This document shows, piece after piece, positions 36,620 through 52,638 of a DNA stretch of 64,000 nucleotides. Both the position numbers and the translations under genes were made by a program. Positions within the stretch are counted from its first letter, which is position 1; each line of letters begins with the position of its first letter. The stretch lies in the NCBI RefSeq assembly GCF_030052815.1, contig NC_079504.1:39315623-39379622 (forward strand). The letters are read 5' to 3'. Origin of the DNA: Hevea brasiliensis (Eukaryota; Streptophyta; Magnoliopsida; Malpighiales; Euphorbiaceae). The notes under the pieces are model-generated. The model saw nothing but the letters and a program-made list of their open reading frames with translations, ran no database searches and was not told the DNA's origin.

Positions 36620-36890
36620 CATAAATAATTAATTCATCACTAATAATACATATGAAAGACAATAACACGCAGCTAATTATATAAATTCATCACTAATGCT
36701 ATTTAGCGATAAAAATATGCATCGCTAATAATTTTATCTATTAGAGCTTCAAATATTATCATTGCTAATCTTTTAGTGATAGAAAATTTATCACTAAATT
36801 CTTTATTATGTCAATTCTATAGTATTTTATATTGTCACTAAAAACTTTTAGCAACGAAACATTTGTCACTAAATATCTAATAATTTTATT
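36620..36890. mobile_element. Fragment with CACTA-like subterminal repeats
   Basis: Repeated short motifs in both orientations (ATCACTAA, TTTAGCGAT, ATCGCTAA, TTTAGTGAT, TCACTAAA) recur every 20-60 bases. This pattern resembles the subterminal arrays of plant CACTA elements with TTTAGCGAC-type repeats. Termini were not found, so it is a fragment or a degraded copy. Confidence 0.4.
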
Positions 36891-39360
36891 TTTTAATATT
36901 ACAATAATTAATATAAATTTAAATTTTAATATTATTTTAATAATAATTTTACTTATACTAGAAAACATATTATAATTCTTAATATAATAATTCTATAATT
37001 ATAATCCCATAAGTATTATTAATTTATTAAATTAATAAGTATATATATTTAACTAAATAAAAATTTAGCATTAACTACATATTAAAATTAAAATTTTAAT
37101 TTTTTAATAAAATTCAAATAGATGAATCACATTATTGGTCATAAATTTAGAGCTTTTTTTTTTAATTATTTATATTGATAAAAATATAAATTTAATCAAA
37201 CTTAAAATTTATTTTTATGTATAAACAAATTTTATTTATCATTTTTATTAAGAATAAAAATAAATAATTTTATATGCTCAAATTATTGTTCAACATAATA
37301 AACTAAAAAATATTTTATTGAAAACTTTAATAAAATTATTATAATTACATTTTAATTTTGACTAATTTTAGGTAAATAAAATAAAACTAACACTAGTTTT
37401 ATAATTTTAATAAAACCAACTAAAATTTTAAATAAAATTAAAAAAGTGCTTAGTCCTACTTTTAAATTAATTTTATTCTCTACATGAATAAAATATTATA
37501 ATTTATAAATATATTAAAAATTTTAGAAAAATATATTCATAAAAATTATTTAGATTTTATTTGGATAATTAATTATTTAAAATAAAAATAAATTTTAATT
37601 TTATATTAAAGCGCTTATTTATTTCAAACTTTTATCTTTTTATATTAATTTTATATTACTATTTAATAGCTAAATGAATAAAAAAAAATAAAAACCTTTA
37701 TAATTTCTTCAATTTTAATCAAAAATTTTAATTTTATTAATTTAATCTAAAATTTTGATAGTAATTTTAATTTTAGCAATTAACCTAATAAGTAGATTAT
37801 TTAATTAATAAAAGTAATTCAAATATTTACATGAATTATTAATATTGGATAATATTTTTATTTTTATATCAATTTTAGTAATTATTTTCAAATCGATAAA
37901 AAATATTATTTTGATTAATTTATCTATCATTTTAAAAATTATAATTACATTTGTTTTGATTTTATCATTTATTTATGTTTTATTTTTAAATATTTAATTT
38001 TTATTTTTGTTGCCTTAAATTTAAAATAAAATGAATGAAAAAAAGTAAATTAAAAGTATAAATAGAAAAAAAAAGAAAAAAAATTAAAAATTTAGATAAT
38101 AATATTAGATATGTTGTTCATTTATTATTTTTTATTAATATAAAGTTTGTTAAAATTAATAAAAATACTAAAATTATTGAATATATTTATAAAATTAAAA
38201 GGAGTCGTTAAAATTAATAATAAATGAAAAAATTTGAGTTATTTTTACTAATTGATGAGTTAATTGTTTTTAATTAAATTTTAATAATAAAATTGAAAAT
38301 ATTTGAAAAAGTTTATGATTAAATTGATATGATTAAAATTTTTTACTAAAATTGATAATTGACATAAATGTTTTTTTTTTTTCTTTTAACCTTATATAAT
38401 TATGTAAATATTTGAGCATTTAGAGTTGTATTAAACATAAAATCAACACTCAAATATTAAATCATTTACTATTAACCTTATATTTAATTATATAATTTAA
38501 CTTTTTAATTCACAATAAATAATAATTAATGTATTAAAATTTTAGTTTTATTATAAATCCTATTTAAAAAATACTTATATAGATAAAATTCCTAACTCAT
38601 AAATAATTTTATTAATAGTAAATGATAATATATAATTTAAAAGTTTAATATTAAAAAGCATTTTTTTTTTCAAATTTTTATAATTATAGCTTTTTTTATA
38701 TTGAAAATTATAATTTTAAAATTTTGTTTAATTTTAAATAATGGGCGTGTGTGAAGGGAGAAGGGGGAGGGGAACTTAGTTTTATCTAAATTACTTTTCA
38801 TTATTTATTTATAGCATTTATAATTATATTTTTTATTATTTAATTTTAGAGTTTATATAAATTTAAAATTCTTATGACTTAAAATTTATTTATCTATATA
38901 ATTTTAAAGTTTATATAAGTCTAAAATTTTTAATCCTACTTGTATTTAACTTTTACTTAATTAAATTTTATTATAATAAAATTTATAATAAAATTTTATA
39001 AAAATATTTTCATGATTTATATTATTTATAAAAATAGAAAGTATTTTATTTATAAGAATAACTTTTTTAATGAATCTTAATGGATTTTTATCTTTATCTT
39101 AATTATAGTTATTTAGGGAAAAATATTTTAATTTAATAATATTTAAATTATAAAAAAGAACAGGAAAAAAATAATTATTGTCAGCCAAATATATGAATTA
39201 TTTTATTAATTTTGAAAATTTCTTTTAATTTAATTTTTTATAAATTCCTTAAAAATTATTTCAAATAAATTTATATTTTTTATTATAGATATATTTCTAA
39301 AATGCTTAATTATTGCATTAATATATAAATTAGTACATTTATTGATAAGCTTTATATATA
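36891..39360. other. AT-rich intergenic sequence
   Basis: Extremely AT-rich with no gene evident. The one G-rich interruption is GGGCGTGTGTGAAGGGAGAA near 38742-38775. Confidence 0.6.
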
Positions 39361-40088
39361 TATATACACACCTTGATTTATAAAAAAAATAATTATAATA
39401 TGTACTATATAATAAAATTATATGAATCTAAAATTTTTAAATAATATATAATTAGTCATTTAAAAAAATTTAAATAGATAAATATATATTATTTTAAAAA
39501 TTGAGTTTAATTATAAAATTAATATAATTAACAAAATGACTAGAATTTATAATATTAATTTTTTATTTTAAAAATGTACTGATATAGCTCCGTAAAATAA
39601 ATAAATAAATATATATATATATATAATTAATTAATTAATTTAGTAATTCAGATTTTTGAATGGCCCACGAGCCTAATCATATTTAATGGTTCAGTCGTAA
39701 TATTCGTTTAATCGATTCAAACACAATAAGATGCACTCGATAGAAGGAAAAAATCTCAATCAAAGATAGCGATTTTTATATTGGCAAAATTGTCAAAAAT
39801 AGCAATAACTATAATTATGCATTATAAATAGAAATAAATTCTTATAATTATGTTAATTAATAATATATACATAATTATATAGTTGACTTATTATAATCAA
39901 TTATTATCTATATTCTATATAAAAAGATTAGATTATCATATTCTTTCTCTCTAATAAATCTAATACACTATTGGAAAATCTTCACCGGGTCTTATACCCT
40001 GTGAACCTCTGACCCATTTATTTTTTATTTTACAGATCCAAATCATAAGAAATTTCTGTAGATCGTGATAAATACATTATTAAAAATT

Positions 40089-40130
<42 letters not shown>
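39361..40130. repeat. Tandem duplication, unit 1 (770 bp)
   Basis: It starts TATATACACACCTTGATTTA and ends in a TA tract. Unit 2 begins at 40131 with TATATACACACGTTGATTTA. Shared blocks include GATGCACT after AAACACAATAA and CTTCACCGGGTCTTATACCC. About 200 bases near 39745-39945 of unit 1 have no counterpart in unit 2. Confidence 0.88.

Positions 40131-40136
<6 letters not shown>
40091..40136. repeat. (TA)n microsatellite at the junction of the two duplication units
   Basis: About 22 TA units lie at the junction of unit 1 and unit 2. A second TA tract is at about 40351-40390 inside unit 2. Confidence 0.93.
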
Positions 40137-40141
<5 letters not shown>

Positions 40142-40345
40142 GTTGATTTATAAAAAAAAAATAATTATAATATGTACTATATAAATAAAATTATATGATT
40201 CTAAAATTTTTAAATAATATATAATTAGTCATTTAAAAAAATTTAAATAGATAAATATATATTATTTTAAAAATTGAGTTTAATTATAAAATTAATATAA
40301 TTTTTATTTTAAAATTGTATTGATATAGCTCCCTAAAATAAATAA

Positions 40346-40398
<53 letters not shown>

Positions 40399-40660
40399 TT
40401 AGTAATTCGGACTTTTGAATGGCTCACGCGCCTATTTATATTTAATGGTTCAGTCATAATATTTGTTCAATCGGTTCAAACACAATAAGATGCACTTCAT
40501 AAAAGAAAAAAATTTCTAATAAATCTAATACACTATTATAAAATCTTCACCGGGTCTATACTCTGTGGACTTCTGACCCATTTATTTTTTATTTTACAGA
40601 TCCAAATCATAAGAAATTTCTGTAAACCGTAACAGATACATTATTAAAAATTTAAAAATA
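40131..40660. repeat. Tandem duplication, unit 2 (~530 bp)
   Basis: It is a diverged direct copy of 39361-40130 that lost (or never gained) about 200 bases and expanded its own internal TA tract. It ends after TACATTATTAAAAATTTAAA, which also ends unit 1. Confidence 0.85.
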
Positions 40661-43030
40661 TTAATGTGTGTACATATAAAAAATATAATAATTTTTTAAT
40701 ATTATAATTTTATCATAATTTGACAAATAATGAATACTTATAAAAATAATTAAGAATCATACTTTGAATATAGAATTATTATTTTATTTTGATAAACTCA
40801 TATTTAAATATAAACACGAATTGATATTTGATATAAAAAGAATTCAATTTTGATACGAATACAAACATTATATCATTTAATAGAATTTTTATTTTTTGAA
40901 TTTAACAAATTCTTTTATTGGAATTTGACGTTTACTTTTAGAAAAATAATTATAAAAAATTTAATTTAAAAATACATTATAAATTAATTTGACAAAATAT
41001 TTTACTATAAATTGAATAATTATTTTTATATTTTTTACTATAATCATTAAAATTAAAAATAATAATATACTAATGTTAATATTTTTTATTCTATTAATAT
41101 AGATTTTTATTTTTTATATAAAAGAAAATTTTAGTTATTAATTTATTGGTATTAATATATTTATTAATCTTATTTTAAATTAATATATTTATTAAACTTA
41201 TTTTAAAGTTTTCTCTATATCATAAGAAAATATGAAATTATATAAAATATTATATATTAAATAAAAATTAATAATATTGATATTTATGGATATAGGTGTT
41301 TATAATTAATTTTATCAAATAAAATTAAAAATATAATAAAAAATAACTAAAAATAAAAAAGATTAACATTATATGAAATTATAACAAATTGGATTTATTT
41401 TACTATTATATATATAAATTCTTAAATAGGGTTGATAAAAGTTTAAAGTTTAAAATTTTATGTTAATTATATATATTTTATAAAAATTATAAAATATCAA
41501 ACGCTAATTAGTTTTGATAAACTCAATACTTTATTATTAAAAAAATTTAACATGAAAATATATGAATCAATAATATAATAAATAGTTAAATTTATATATT
41601 CATAAAATACTAATTATAAAATTATATTATAATAATAAAATTTTTATAATAAATTCCACTTTTATAATTTTTTATTTTCATTAATATATTTTTATTTTCA
41701 TTAACTTAGTCTAAAAATTATAAGCGCACATTCAACATACATGTCATGAAAAATTAAAAATTGTTATATTATTATAATAATAATTAATATATTATAATAA
41801 TATTATATTATATAAAACTTAATAAAAGATTTTCTATAAAAATATTAAAATTACGGGTGCGTACAATAAGTGTAAAAAATGCGCAATACACATTTAAAAA
41901 AAATATATATATATATATATAACGGAAAATGAGGAGAATAATTGGAAGAATAAAAAGATTATTCACATTATTTTAAAATTATTAGTAAAAAAAATTAGTT
42001 ACAAAAATATTATTAAAAAATTAACATAGTAATTAACATATTTGATTATAGCTATTTTTTAAATAATTTTAACATAATTTTAAAATTTTTTTTAACTTAT
42101 AATCAAAATTGATTTAAATCAGGTGATGTAATTTTAATTATTAATTTTTTTTTCTAGTCATAATTTTAAAATAATTAATAATGATATGTTATTATTTTTG
42201 ATTACCTTTAATTCATTAATAAGTGTTAAGATTGATACAATAAGTCAAAAAAAAAAAAAGTGGAAAGAGGGGAACATTGGAATTTTCAAAAACATCTTTT
42301 ATTATTTTTATTATTTACAAAATTATAAAAAAATGTTTTTATAAAAAATTATTAATTCTAAAATTTTTATTTCAATAAGATAAAATCAAGTAATAAAATA
42401 CATATTTTTTTCTTTATAATCTCTATTTTAAATATATTATAATAACTTTATTAAAAAAAATTAAAGCTATTTAGAAAATAATTTTTAGTAAATAATAAAT
42501 TTTAATTTACAAAATCAAAATATTTATATTTTCATATCATATTTATGGTATTTTATTTATAATATTATAATCACTAAAATAATATATATTAAAAATTTTA
42601 TTTATATGTTTTATTTATAATATTTCAATTGATTAAAATATATAACTTATTAATTTTATTTTTTTTATAATTTTTTAAATTAATTTTAACTAAAAGTAAA
42701 ATATAATTATATTAATGAATAATTAAATTTAATTTGCTATAAAAAATAACATATAATGATATATTATATTATATAAAAAATTTAAAGAAAATTATATAAA
42801 ATTTTTTAAATTATAAATTTATATAATGAGTAAATCAATATAAAACGTAACTAATAATACTTAAATATATATGGTTCATAATTTAAAAAAATAATAGGCC
42901 GCATAATCATCCTAACTTTAATTTTAATTATCCAGTAAATTATAATTAACTTTTTAAATTGAATTAAATTATTAAAAAATAATATAATTATAAAAAAAAA
43001 AAAACAATTAAACCTTTATACAAGAGTTTT
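40661..43030. other. AT-rich intergenic sequence
   Basis: No exon, RNA gene or clear transposon boundary was recognised. Sequence consists largely of A/T runs. Confidence 0.6.
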
Positions 43031-43041
43031 TGAAGTCCAAT

Positions 43042-43054
43042 AGCCCAATGGGCT
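43042..43054 (+). promoter_or_regulatory. Paired site II elements upstream of QCR8
   Basis: AGCCCAATGGGCT contains TGGGCT in both orientations, 167 bases before the QCR8 start codon. TGGGCY (site II) elements, bound by TCP factors, are typical of plant promoters of mitochondrial respiratory-chain and ribosomal genes. Confidence 0.6.
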
Positions 43055-43220
43055 TCAAGAAGAACAGAATCCAGAAATGGTCAAATTGCCAAGGCTGCTG
43101 CCTGGCAAATGTAAACAAAGCTCTTCATGTGGAATTGGGGAAGCAAGAGAAAGTGTGTTCTGGCTTAATCTTCTATAGACAATCAGGAGGAAATCAAAAA
43201 CCTTCGGAAGAAGGAGAGAC

Positions 43221-44514
43221 ATGGGGAAGCAGCCAGTGAGAATGAAGGCGGTGGTGTATGCTCTTTCACCATTCCAGCAGAAGACAATGAGTGGTCTCTG
43301 GAAGGATCTGCCCACCAAGATCCACCACAAGGTCTCTGAGAACTGGATCAGCGCCACCCTTCTTCTCGCCCCTCTCGTCGCCACTTACACGTACTTCATT
43401 TCCTCTCTTTCTTACATTTTTTCTCCTAATTAATTTTCATTGTTCTGATGTGAAAACCCTAATCCCAGATCAGCTTTTTGCATATAAGAATACGATACTT
43501 TTGGGTTTTATTAAATATGGAAGATGAACCCAACAAAATTGACGTATCAAACTCATGCTTTGTTTCTTCATTGATGTTAATGATTTAGAAGTAATGGGAT
43601 TGGTTATAATGATCAAACTAATCCAACAATGGGTTTTCGATTGCTTGAACTAGTGTTTGTCGCTATAGCTGTAGTCAGTTTTTTCTGGTGTGTAATTTAA
43701 CCAATATTTTGTCTCCACAAATTGCCAAACTCAAAAGCTATCCATATTATTTGTGATTGTATTTTGCTGGAATCGTTGGCAATGCTTTTCTACCCAAGTT
43801 TTATCTGTACTCTCTTATTTTTTGCCACTCTTGAAACGCTAATTGTCATCTTATCTATGAGGAACTTGCAATATTTGAGCATCAGGATTATCTCGTGGTT
43901 TATGCTAAAATCATGAGAACTTTGGAGTTTGGAGTAGTTGCATGCAGAATTTTTGTATTACTTGTCTATTGATTGAGAGTTGCATTGTTCTAACTCTATT
44001 ATCTTGCTTTAGATGACTTTTCCATTAATTATTTCATAATTATTTTGCAAATCTTTTTACCCAAGAAAGATACGGGAAGTATAATCCAGGTGCTATTTTT
44101 CCAATTTCAGACGCATCATATTAATTTTCTTTCTTTTTTTCTATTTGTTTTGTCTCCTGTTCAATTACAAAGGGGAAAATAGGTCTTCTTACTTGTCCAA
44201 ACGTTCTTGCGAACTTCTTTGTAACCAAACAGGAAAATTCAAGAAAATTTTGTCATAGAGAAGGTAGTTACTTAAAAAAAGAGCCTAAATAATCAAAACT
44301 GTCACCACCTTTTAATCTGGGGATTTGTCTGTCTTTTAAATCTTTAAATTTGAACAGTTCCATTTTGCTGTCTGTCTTTGTTTTTATTATTAATTGTAGC
44401 TAATGCTTCTTCCTTCCCCCCATCCCACCCCACCCCCTTCTTTTCATATCTTGTAATCCATGCAGTTATGTGCAGCAGTACAAGGAAAAGGAGAAGTTGG
44501 AGCACAGGTACTGA
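43221..44514 (+). CDS. QCR8: Cytochrome b-c1 complex subunit 8 (two exons)
   Basis: This is a small subunit of mitochondrial respiratory complex III (ubiquinol-cytochrome c reductase), also called the ubiquinone-binding protein QP-C, located in the inner membrane. Exon 1 (43221-43390) encodes MGKQPVRMKAVVYALSPFQQ through KTMSGLWKDLPTKIHHKVSE and NWISATLLLAPLVATYT. Exon 2 (44466-44514) follows CCATGCAG and encodes YVQQYKEKEKLEHRY and TGA. The intron of 1075 bp is in phase 2 and GT-AG. The 72-residue product has the same length as the Arabidopsis protein and differs at few positions by memory. The hydrophobic stretch NWISATLLLAPLVATYTYV is the single membrane segment. The first ATG after a purine-rich leader is the start. 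Site II motifs upstream fit a respiratory-chain gene. Confidence 0.95.
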
Positions 44515-45967
44515 GGTCATGAATGTGGTCAAAGGAATGTTTGCTTTTATGTGGAAGACTTAATATTTTTCTTGTTTTACTAGAAAATAAGCTGAATGCT
44601 TGGGTGTTAGCTGCAATTGCAGTTATCAAAATTTAGCAAACTTTTGTTTGTGAATCATTCTACTTGTAGCCAATGTTTAATCTCTTTTTGTCCTTGACAT
44701 GTTGTCAGAATTGCTAAATATTTAACAAATTTGGGGTTAAACTTTTGCCAATTATTTAATGCTTGTCCTATGTTCATTATCTTACTTCGGTTATGGGTAA
44801 TGCAAGGGAGAGATCGGAGGGTGGGTGTGTGTATATATTAGTCCGAGTGACCTCAAATCGAATTTAGGTTTGATTCAATGATTTTATAAGCAGTACAAGA
44901 GTTGGAGCCCCCTATAGCGTGTGATTGTTTTGTTTTAACTTTCTTTTGGGCTGACAAGAACTCATTGTTTTATTCTGCATAATTTTGTCTTGGATAGGAT
45001 GTTAGGGTTTAAACTTGTTGCTCTATCATGTATGCATTATATTGTCACGGATGCTGTTGGTAATTCGAAAATGGAAGTATTTTGATTTTATATTGGTCGG
45101 ATACTCGATACGTAATGTATCCATCAAAATCTCACATGAATATGAAACGTAGTATTGATAAGAGGACAAGAAACAAATGCAAAATCTTTCTTCTATAGAT
45201 ATTACTGATGATCATAAATCATTTGCATTGCCAAGGTATATCTGCATGCTTGTTTTATTTAGGCGAACAAACACGTTTTCGGTGGTTCAATGATTCACGT
45301 TAAGTGATTCATAATTATCGATGTGCGGTTACACTCTCTCTTTGTATCGGGAAGCATTTATTTAGTTAAATTGATGTTTCTATCATTAATCCAACAATAA
45401 TTTATAGTTAAGTTGATAGTCTATCATTAGATTGAATATCCAATTCAGAGTTATAAGGAACCAACTGTTTTGGCAATCTGGTTATAATCATCGGCAACTT
45501 GTGCAAACAATGTTTATATTATGACCATTAATCATGGTGGGTTCTGTTATCAAAGTGTATCTGTTGCGTTGAATAAATTCTCTCTTTTAGCTAGGGATCT
45601 CAGGTAAATTTCTTGTCTCTGAAACTTTGAGAAATTTCAACCATGCATCTGAAAGTGTCAGCGTTGTTTTTGAACTTCAGTTTGTTATATAAAATTTCTC
45701 CAACATTAATTGAGTAAACATAAAAACTCTTTTAATCTATTATTACCAGAAAAAATTTGGTAATTGTTGTCAAATAAAAATTCTTTTTCTTCAAACAAGC
45801 TTATCTTTTCTCTCTCACCATCTTTGATCTTTGCCTTATCAAATGATCCAAAATCAACAATGAGCAAAATCAAGTAATTTTAAAATAAAAAATCACTGAA
45901 ACACACAAAATTTTTAACTATGAATATGGACCCTTGTCTCCTCCTATCAAATATGCCTCTGCTAGTA

Positions 45968-46110
45968 ATGGTCTATCCCCTGCTCTGGTCGAATTGACAC
46001 TGATCCTAAAATCTACGTGGACGATGGCTGGGAAAATGAGAACCCAATGGTGAAAAGCTGGTTCAACTCCTGCATGGCTGCATCAGTATGGCTCTGTTTT
46101 ACCTTTAAGG
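45968..46110 (+). other. Unidentified coding-like fragment
   Basis: After a stop, one frame reads SGRIDTDPKIYVDDGWENEN followed by PMVKSWFNSCMAASVW, about 45 codons with amino-acid composition that looks protein-like and a base composition richer in GC than its surroundings. I do not recognise a family. It may be an exon of an unrecognised gene, a captured gene fragment, or chance. Confidence 0.25.
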
Positions 46111-48002
46111 TTTGAGATAGCTGCCTATTTCAAGGGCTGATATTTTTGTGGTCTGAATCTCTAATTGCTATGCCTATTAGCGACTCTGTTTGGGTTTAAG
46201 GACATTTTCTAAAACTTGTATTTTAGATGTGGCCATGCAGTGTCTGTCATTCTCTCCCCTCCTTTGCAATTCCTTTTCTCGCCAATCTGTGAATTGTGCG
46301 CAGAGTCTGGACTCTGGAGTGTGAAGAGTTTGGGTGACTACAACTATGGAGGAAATCCATTAATGGGGGTTGCATTTAAAATTGCAAAATATTAGTACTT
46401 ATGATTTTTTTTATTGTGATTTTTGTATTGGTGAATTGCAAATTTGAATAGACTTTATATTGCGAAGTTATTGTCTCTGATTTGCTTCTCTGATTTGTTG
46501 AAATTGCTTAGTCCTAATCACTAGGTAATTGCATGTGCTTTTACACGTAGCTAAAAATAATTTTAATTTATATATATTTTTAATTTAATATATATAAACA
46601 AATTAATATTTTACAGTTATTATTAATTATTTTATATTTTATTTTTATTATTTTTATGTAAATTTTATAATAAAAATGATAAAAATATAGTAATATAATA
46701 AAAATATTGATTAGAGATATGGTACAATTTTAAGTTAGTAAAATCATAGGATCATTTTCATCACTCTTAAATGTCAATTTTTATATCTCTAAATATGTTA
46801 TAGAAATATAATATATTCAAATATTATATTTATTGAGCAATTTTAATAATATTTTAAAAATAATATTAATAATTTGAAAAGCATAAAAGTAATATAAAAG
46901 AATAATAATAATAATGGTTTCTTATTATAGCATTAAGAGAGTAAACTCTGATAGCCTTAGGCATACAACACTTATCACAATGCTCATTTAAGGCTTTTTA
47001 TTTCATTTTAATTGTCTCCAGTTCATTAAGTGCCTAAATTCCTCTAATATCCAAAAATATTCATTCATAGCCAACTTGTTCTAATTAACCTAATAATGTT
47101 ATCTTAGCATGCAATTACAATTTACTCAACTTCCTACATCTGATTGCATAATTTAAACACTGATAGGAAATCTAGCCTATCATGTCAAAGTGTTAACTTG
47201 AGTTTGGCTTTATCTTTGTGAAAACTATTAATGTTTTTGGGACACCAAAAAATGTAAGATTTCACTATAATATCAAACACCTTCCAAATTTGGTCATAAA
47301 AAATGCAGTTTCGAGCATCAATAATCTTAGTAAATTGAAGGTACCTGTATGAAGACTACAACAAATCAAGTTAACGTCTATTTTTACTTTTACAAAAAGA
47401 CAATTGGAAGGATTTGAAAACTCATTGGAAATATTGTGGGTACCCAAGATTTTTTGATAATGAAAATCGTCGTAATTGGTTTCTATTTAATACTCTCGAT
47501 ATAATAAAAATTTTGTTTGATGGTTTGAGGACCTATGTTGAAAGAAATGTGTAGGAACAAATGGCACTTCCTGGGGTGGTCGAATTTGGCTGAAATCTCA
47601 AGAAAATATTCAACAATTTTGAGTGATTCAAGTTTCTATAGATATACAAGAGAGACAAAGAGATTATTAAGAAGTAATTTCGGTCAAGTGGTGGCCAAAT
47701 GTAGCGATGGTGAAACTTAGAAGGTGGTTGGCGAAAGAAAGAGAGAGAAAAAGAATGGAGGGTCTCTAGACGCTTTGAAAATTTTTTTTCTTCACTTTTG
47801 CAAAATTTTAATTAGCCTCTAAACTTTTATAAGCTTTTCAATTAGGTCCAAAATTCAATCATCTCATTTGATTTTTTTTTTCATTACTTTCGTCTCATTC
47901 TTTTTCTATCTCCTTCATATTCAAGTGGATTGAATACTATTTAAAATAATTTAATTTAATCATAAAAAATAATTAAAATATTAATGCTTAAATAAAAACT
48001 TA

Positions 48003-48243
48003 AGTCTCCATTTGTTTGATGGAAAATAACTTATATATGAAAAATATTTTTTGGAGAAAATATTGTCTTATTTTTCGTTGTTTGGTTACGATATTAAATT
48101 AATGATATGTGTTTATATCATGCATATATAAATATTTTCATATTTCAATAAAATTATTAAAATTAAAAAAATAAAAAATAACTCTCTTTAAAAGAAAATA
48201 TAAAAAATATTTTAAATATTTTTCTTGAAATAAACAAAGCCTT
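48003..48243. mobile_element. Possible short MITE
   Basis: AGTCTCCATTTGTTTGATGG at the left and AAATAAACAAAGCCTT at the right are imperfect inverted repeats around ~240 bp of AT-rich DNA, a pattern common for hAT-like MITEs. No target duplication was established. Confidence 0.35.
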
Positions 48244-50453
48244 TAAATATTTAAATTAATAAAAATATTTAAAAGAAAAAAATAATTTCTCCTAAATTTA
48301 ATTTAGCCTAAACCTTAATTGTTTAAAAAATTTTTTACTAACAAATGGGCGTACTTTTATAATATAAATTTTATTTAATTATTTTTTTTTTTGCATGTGA
48401 ATATTTTAATACATCATTTATATAAAAATATCAAATTACTAATTATTTAAAGTATCATTTTGCCACAAAGTTAAACACGTACTTGCTTGAAAAAATAGCT
48501 AAATACTTAATATTTTTGTTAAATTTTCTTTTTATTTTAAAATTCACTTATTTATTTAACTTTAATCCAAATTTAAGGTTAAAATTTTAAGATTTTAAAA
48601 ATATTTCAATATTATTGAATTATTTCTTAAAACTCAACGTGGGTGGGAATGACAATTTTCTTATCTTGTCGATTCAATGTTTACCTTATTTGCTCTTCTA
48701 ATGGTGAGTCTATTTAATATGTTTAGAATTAAATTTTTAAATGTTTTTATTATATTTTTAAAATAACAATACACAATTCCTTGTTCTATGCATAAATTAT
48801 GTATACAAAATTTAATAATATAAATATTCTACACCAAGGTGGACGCAGATTAATGATAGAGAGGGTCAAAATTTACGTAGGCTTATAATTATTATAATTA
48901 ATAAAAATTAATTATAAATTAAAATTTTATTAAACAATAATCAATTTTTATGTTTTTTACAAATCATATATTTTATTAATTTCAAATAATTAGAGAAAAA
49001 AAAAGTTAATGCCCATTCAATACACTCAACCTATGATCTAAAATGTCAAGTGACGGAATATAGGGGTCAAAATAAAATTCATCTTTGAGAGAAAAAAAAA
49101 TAAATGAAAAAACTAAAACTTGATTAAAGTATAGACCAAAATATATAAAATATTAAAAAATAAAAATTCATTAATATAAAAAAATAATAAAATTTTAGAT
49201 AAAAGTGAATTGGACGAAACAAGAATAAAAAATTGTGGAAAGAGTTCTTTTAAGAAAAACACTAGAATTTATAGGTAAAATTTTAATTTTAAAAATTTTG
49301 GAGAAGCAAACAACAATTTTTTTTTTAAAAAAAATACACTGAACTTTATGGGCAAAATTTTAATTTGAAGAAACTTAGGGGAATATCTACACCCTGCTCT
49401 TCAAGAGAATGAAGCAATTTTGTGTTTTGTTTAAAATGCCCATGCCCTTAACCATGTTGGGGTTGTTCTTTGCTATTTTCTAATAGATTTCCAGTTATTG
49501 AGAGAGAGCGTTTTTATTTATCTAGAAATAAATTATTTCTGCTAGATGGAATTCACCCAAAATACCAAAATAGATTTTCGACTTTGAGGAGGATGCTAGC
49601 CTACTATATCTTGAAATTTTGATTCCTAGCTTTCTTCCGCATTCAGCAACAAATCAGACAAGCATCTCTGCGCTAGGTACATCTCTCTCTCCCTATTTTC
49701 TAGCGAGAAATTCTCTCAAAGGCTCTCTTCTTAGGCTAGAGATCTAGTTCCCGTTTCTCAGCTGCCTCGAGCCGTCCCTTGCCCTGTATATAAGGTTTGT
49801 GTTTGGCTTTATTTCTCAACTGCCTTGAGCTATCCCTTGTCCTTCTTCTCCTTCTCAAGACATGGGCTTCACGCCTCATCACTGGGCTTCCATGTGTGCA
49901 GTTAGTTTTTTATTTTTTTTTTATTTACTTTTTTTTTTATTCCCTGTATATAGCTCATTTTTTGTTTCGTTAGATTTGCTGGTTTAGCGAAATCGAGAGG
50001 GTCACGGAGTTTTTCCCTGCAGCGGTTTGTCGATTCAAGAAATCATCCGTGCTTTCGCATGGCCTTATTTCTTTTTAGCACCGTGGAGTTCAATTTCATT
50101 GGGTTGATTACTCTTAAGATATTGCCCCTTCCTAATTTTAGAAATATTCAAAATTTTATCATATTCGCATACCAAATATCCCAATTTCATAACTAGTAGG
50201 AAAGCACAAGCAATGCACCACATCTCACATACTGCTGGATGAAAAATAATAGCAAAGTCGCTCAAGATTATCAAACTTGATCCAAAAATTTAAACCACAA
50301 GATCTCAAATTCATATTATATCCTTAATACATCTTAAAATAAACTTCGACACCTCACTAGCTTCATATCATACTAAGAATAACATAACATCCAAACAGTC
50401 TAAGATATGAATAAAACTTTCCAAAGAATGACATTCTTCAGCAGAATAACTAC

Positions 50454-52607
<2,154 letters not shown>

Positions 52608-52638
52608 GGCGACGGCTCCTCCGCAAAATGCGCAGCAG

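Larger units (their letters stand above)
44515..50453. other. Gene-poor intergenic region between QCR8 and RPL10
   Basis: The first few hundred bases are the QCR8 3' UTR and downstream region. From 46550 to 49400 the sequence is AT-rich. A short coding-like run at 45971-46110 and a possible MITE at 48003-48243 are listed separately. Around 49754-49843 a stretch with TTTCTCAGCTGCCTCGAGC recurs as TTTCTCAACTGCCTTGAGC with period 58. No complete gene was recognised. Confidence 0.55.
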
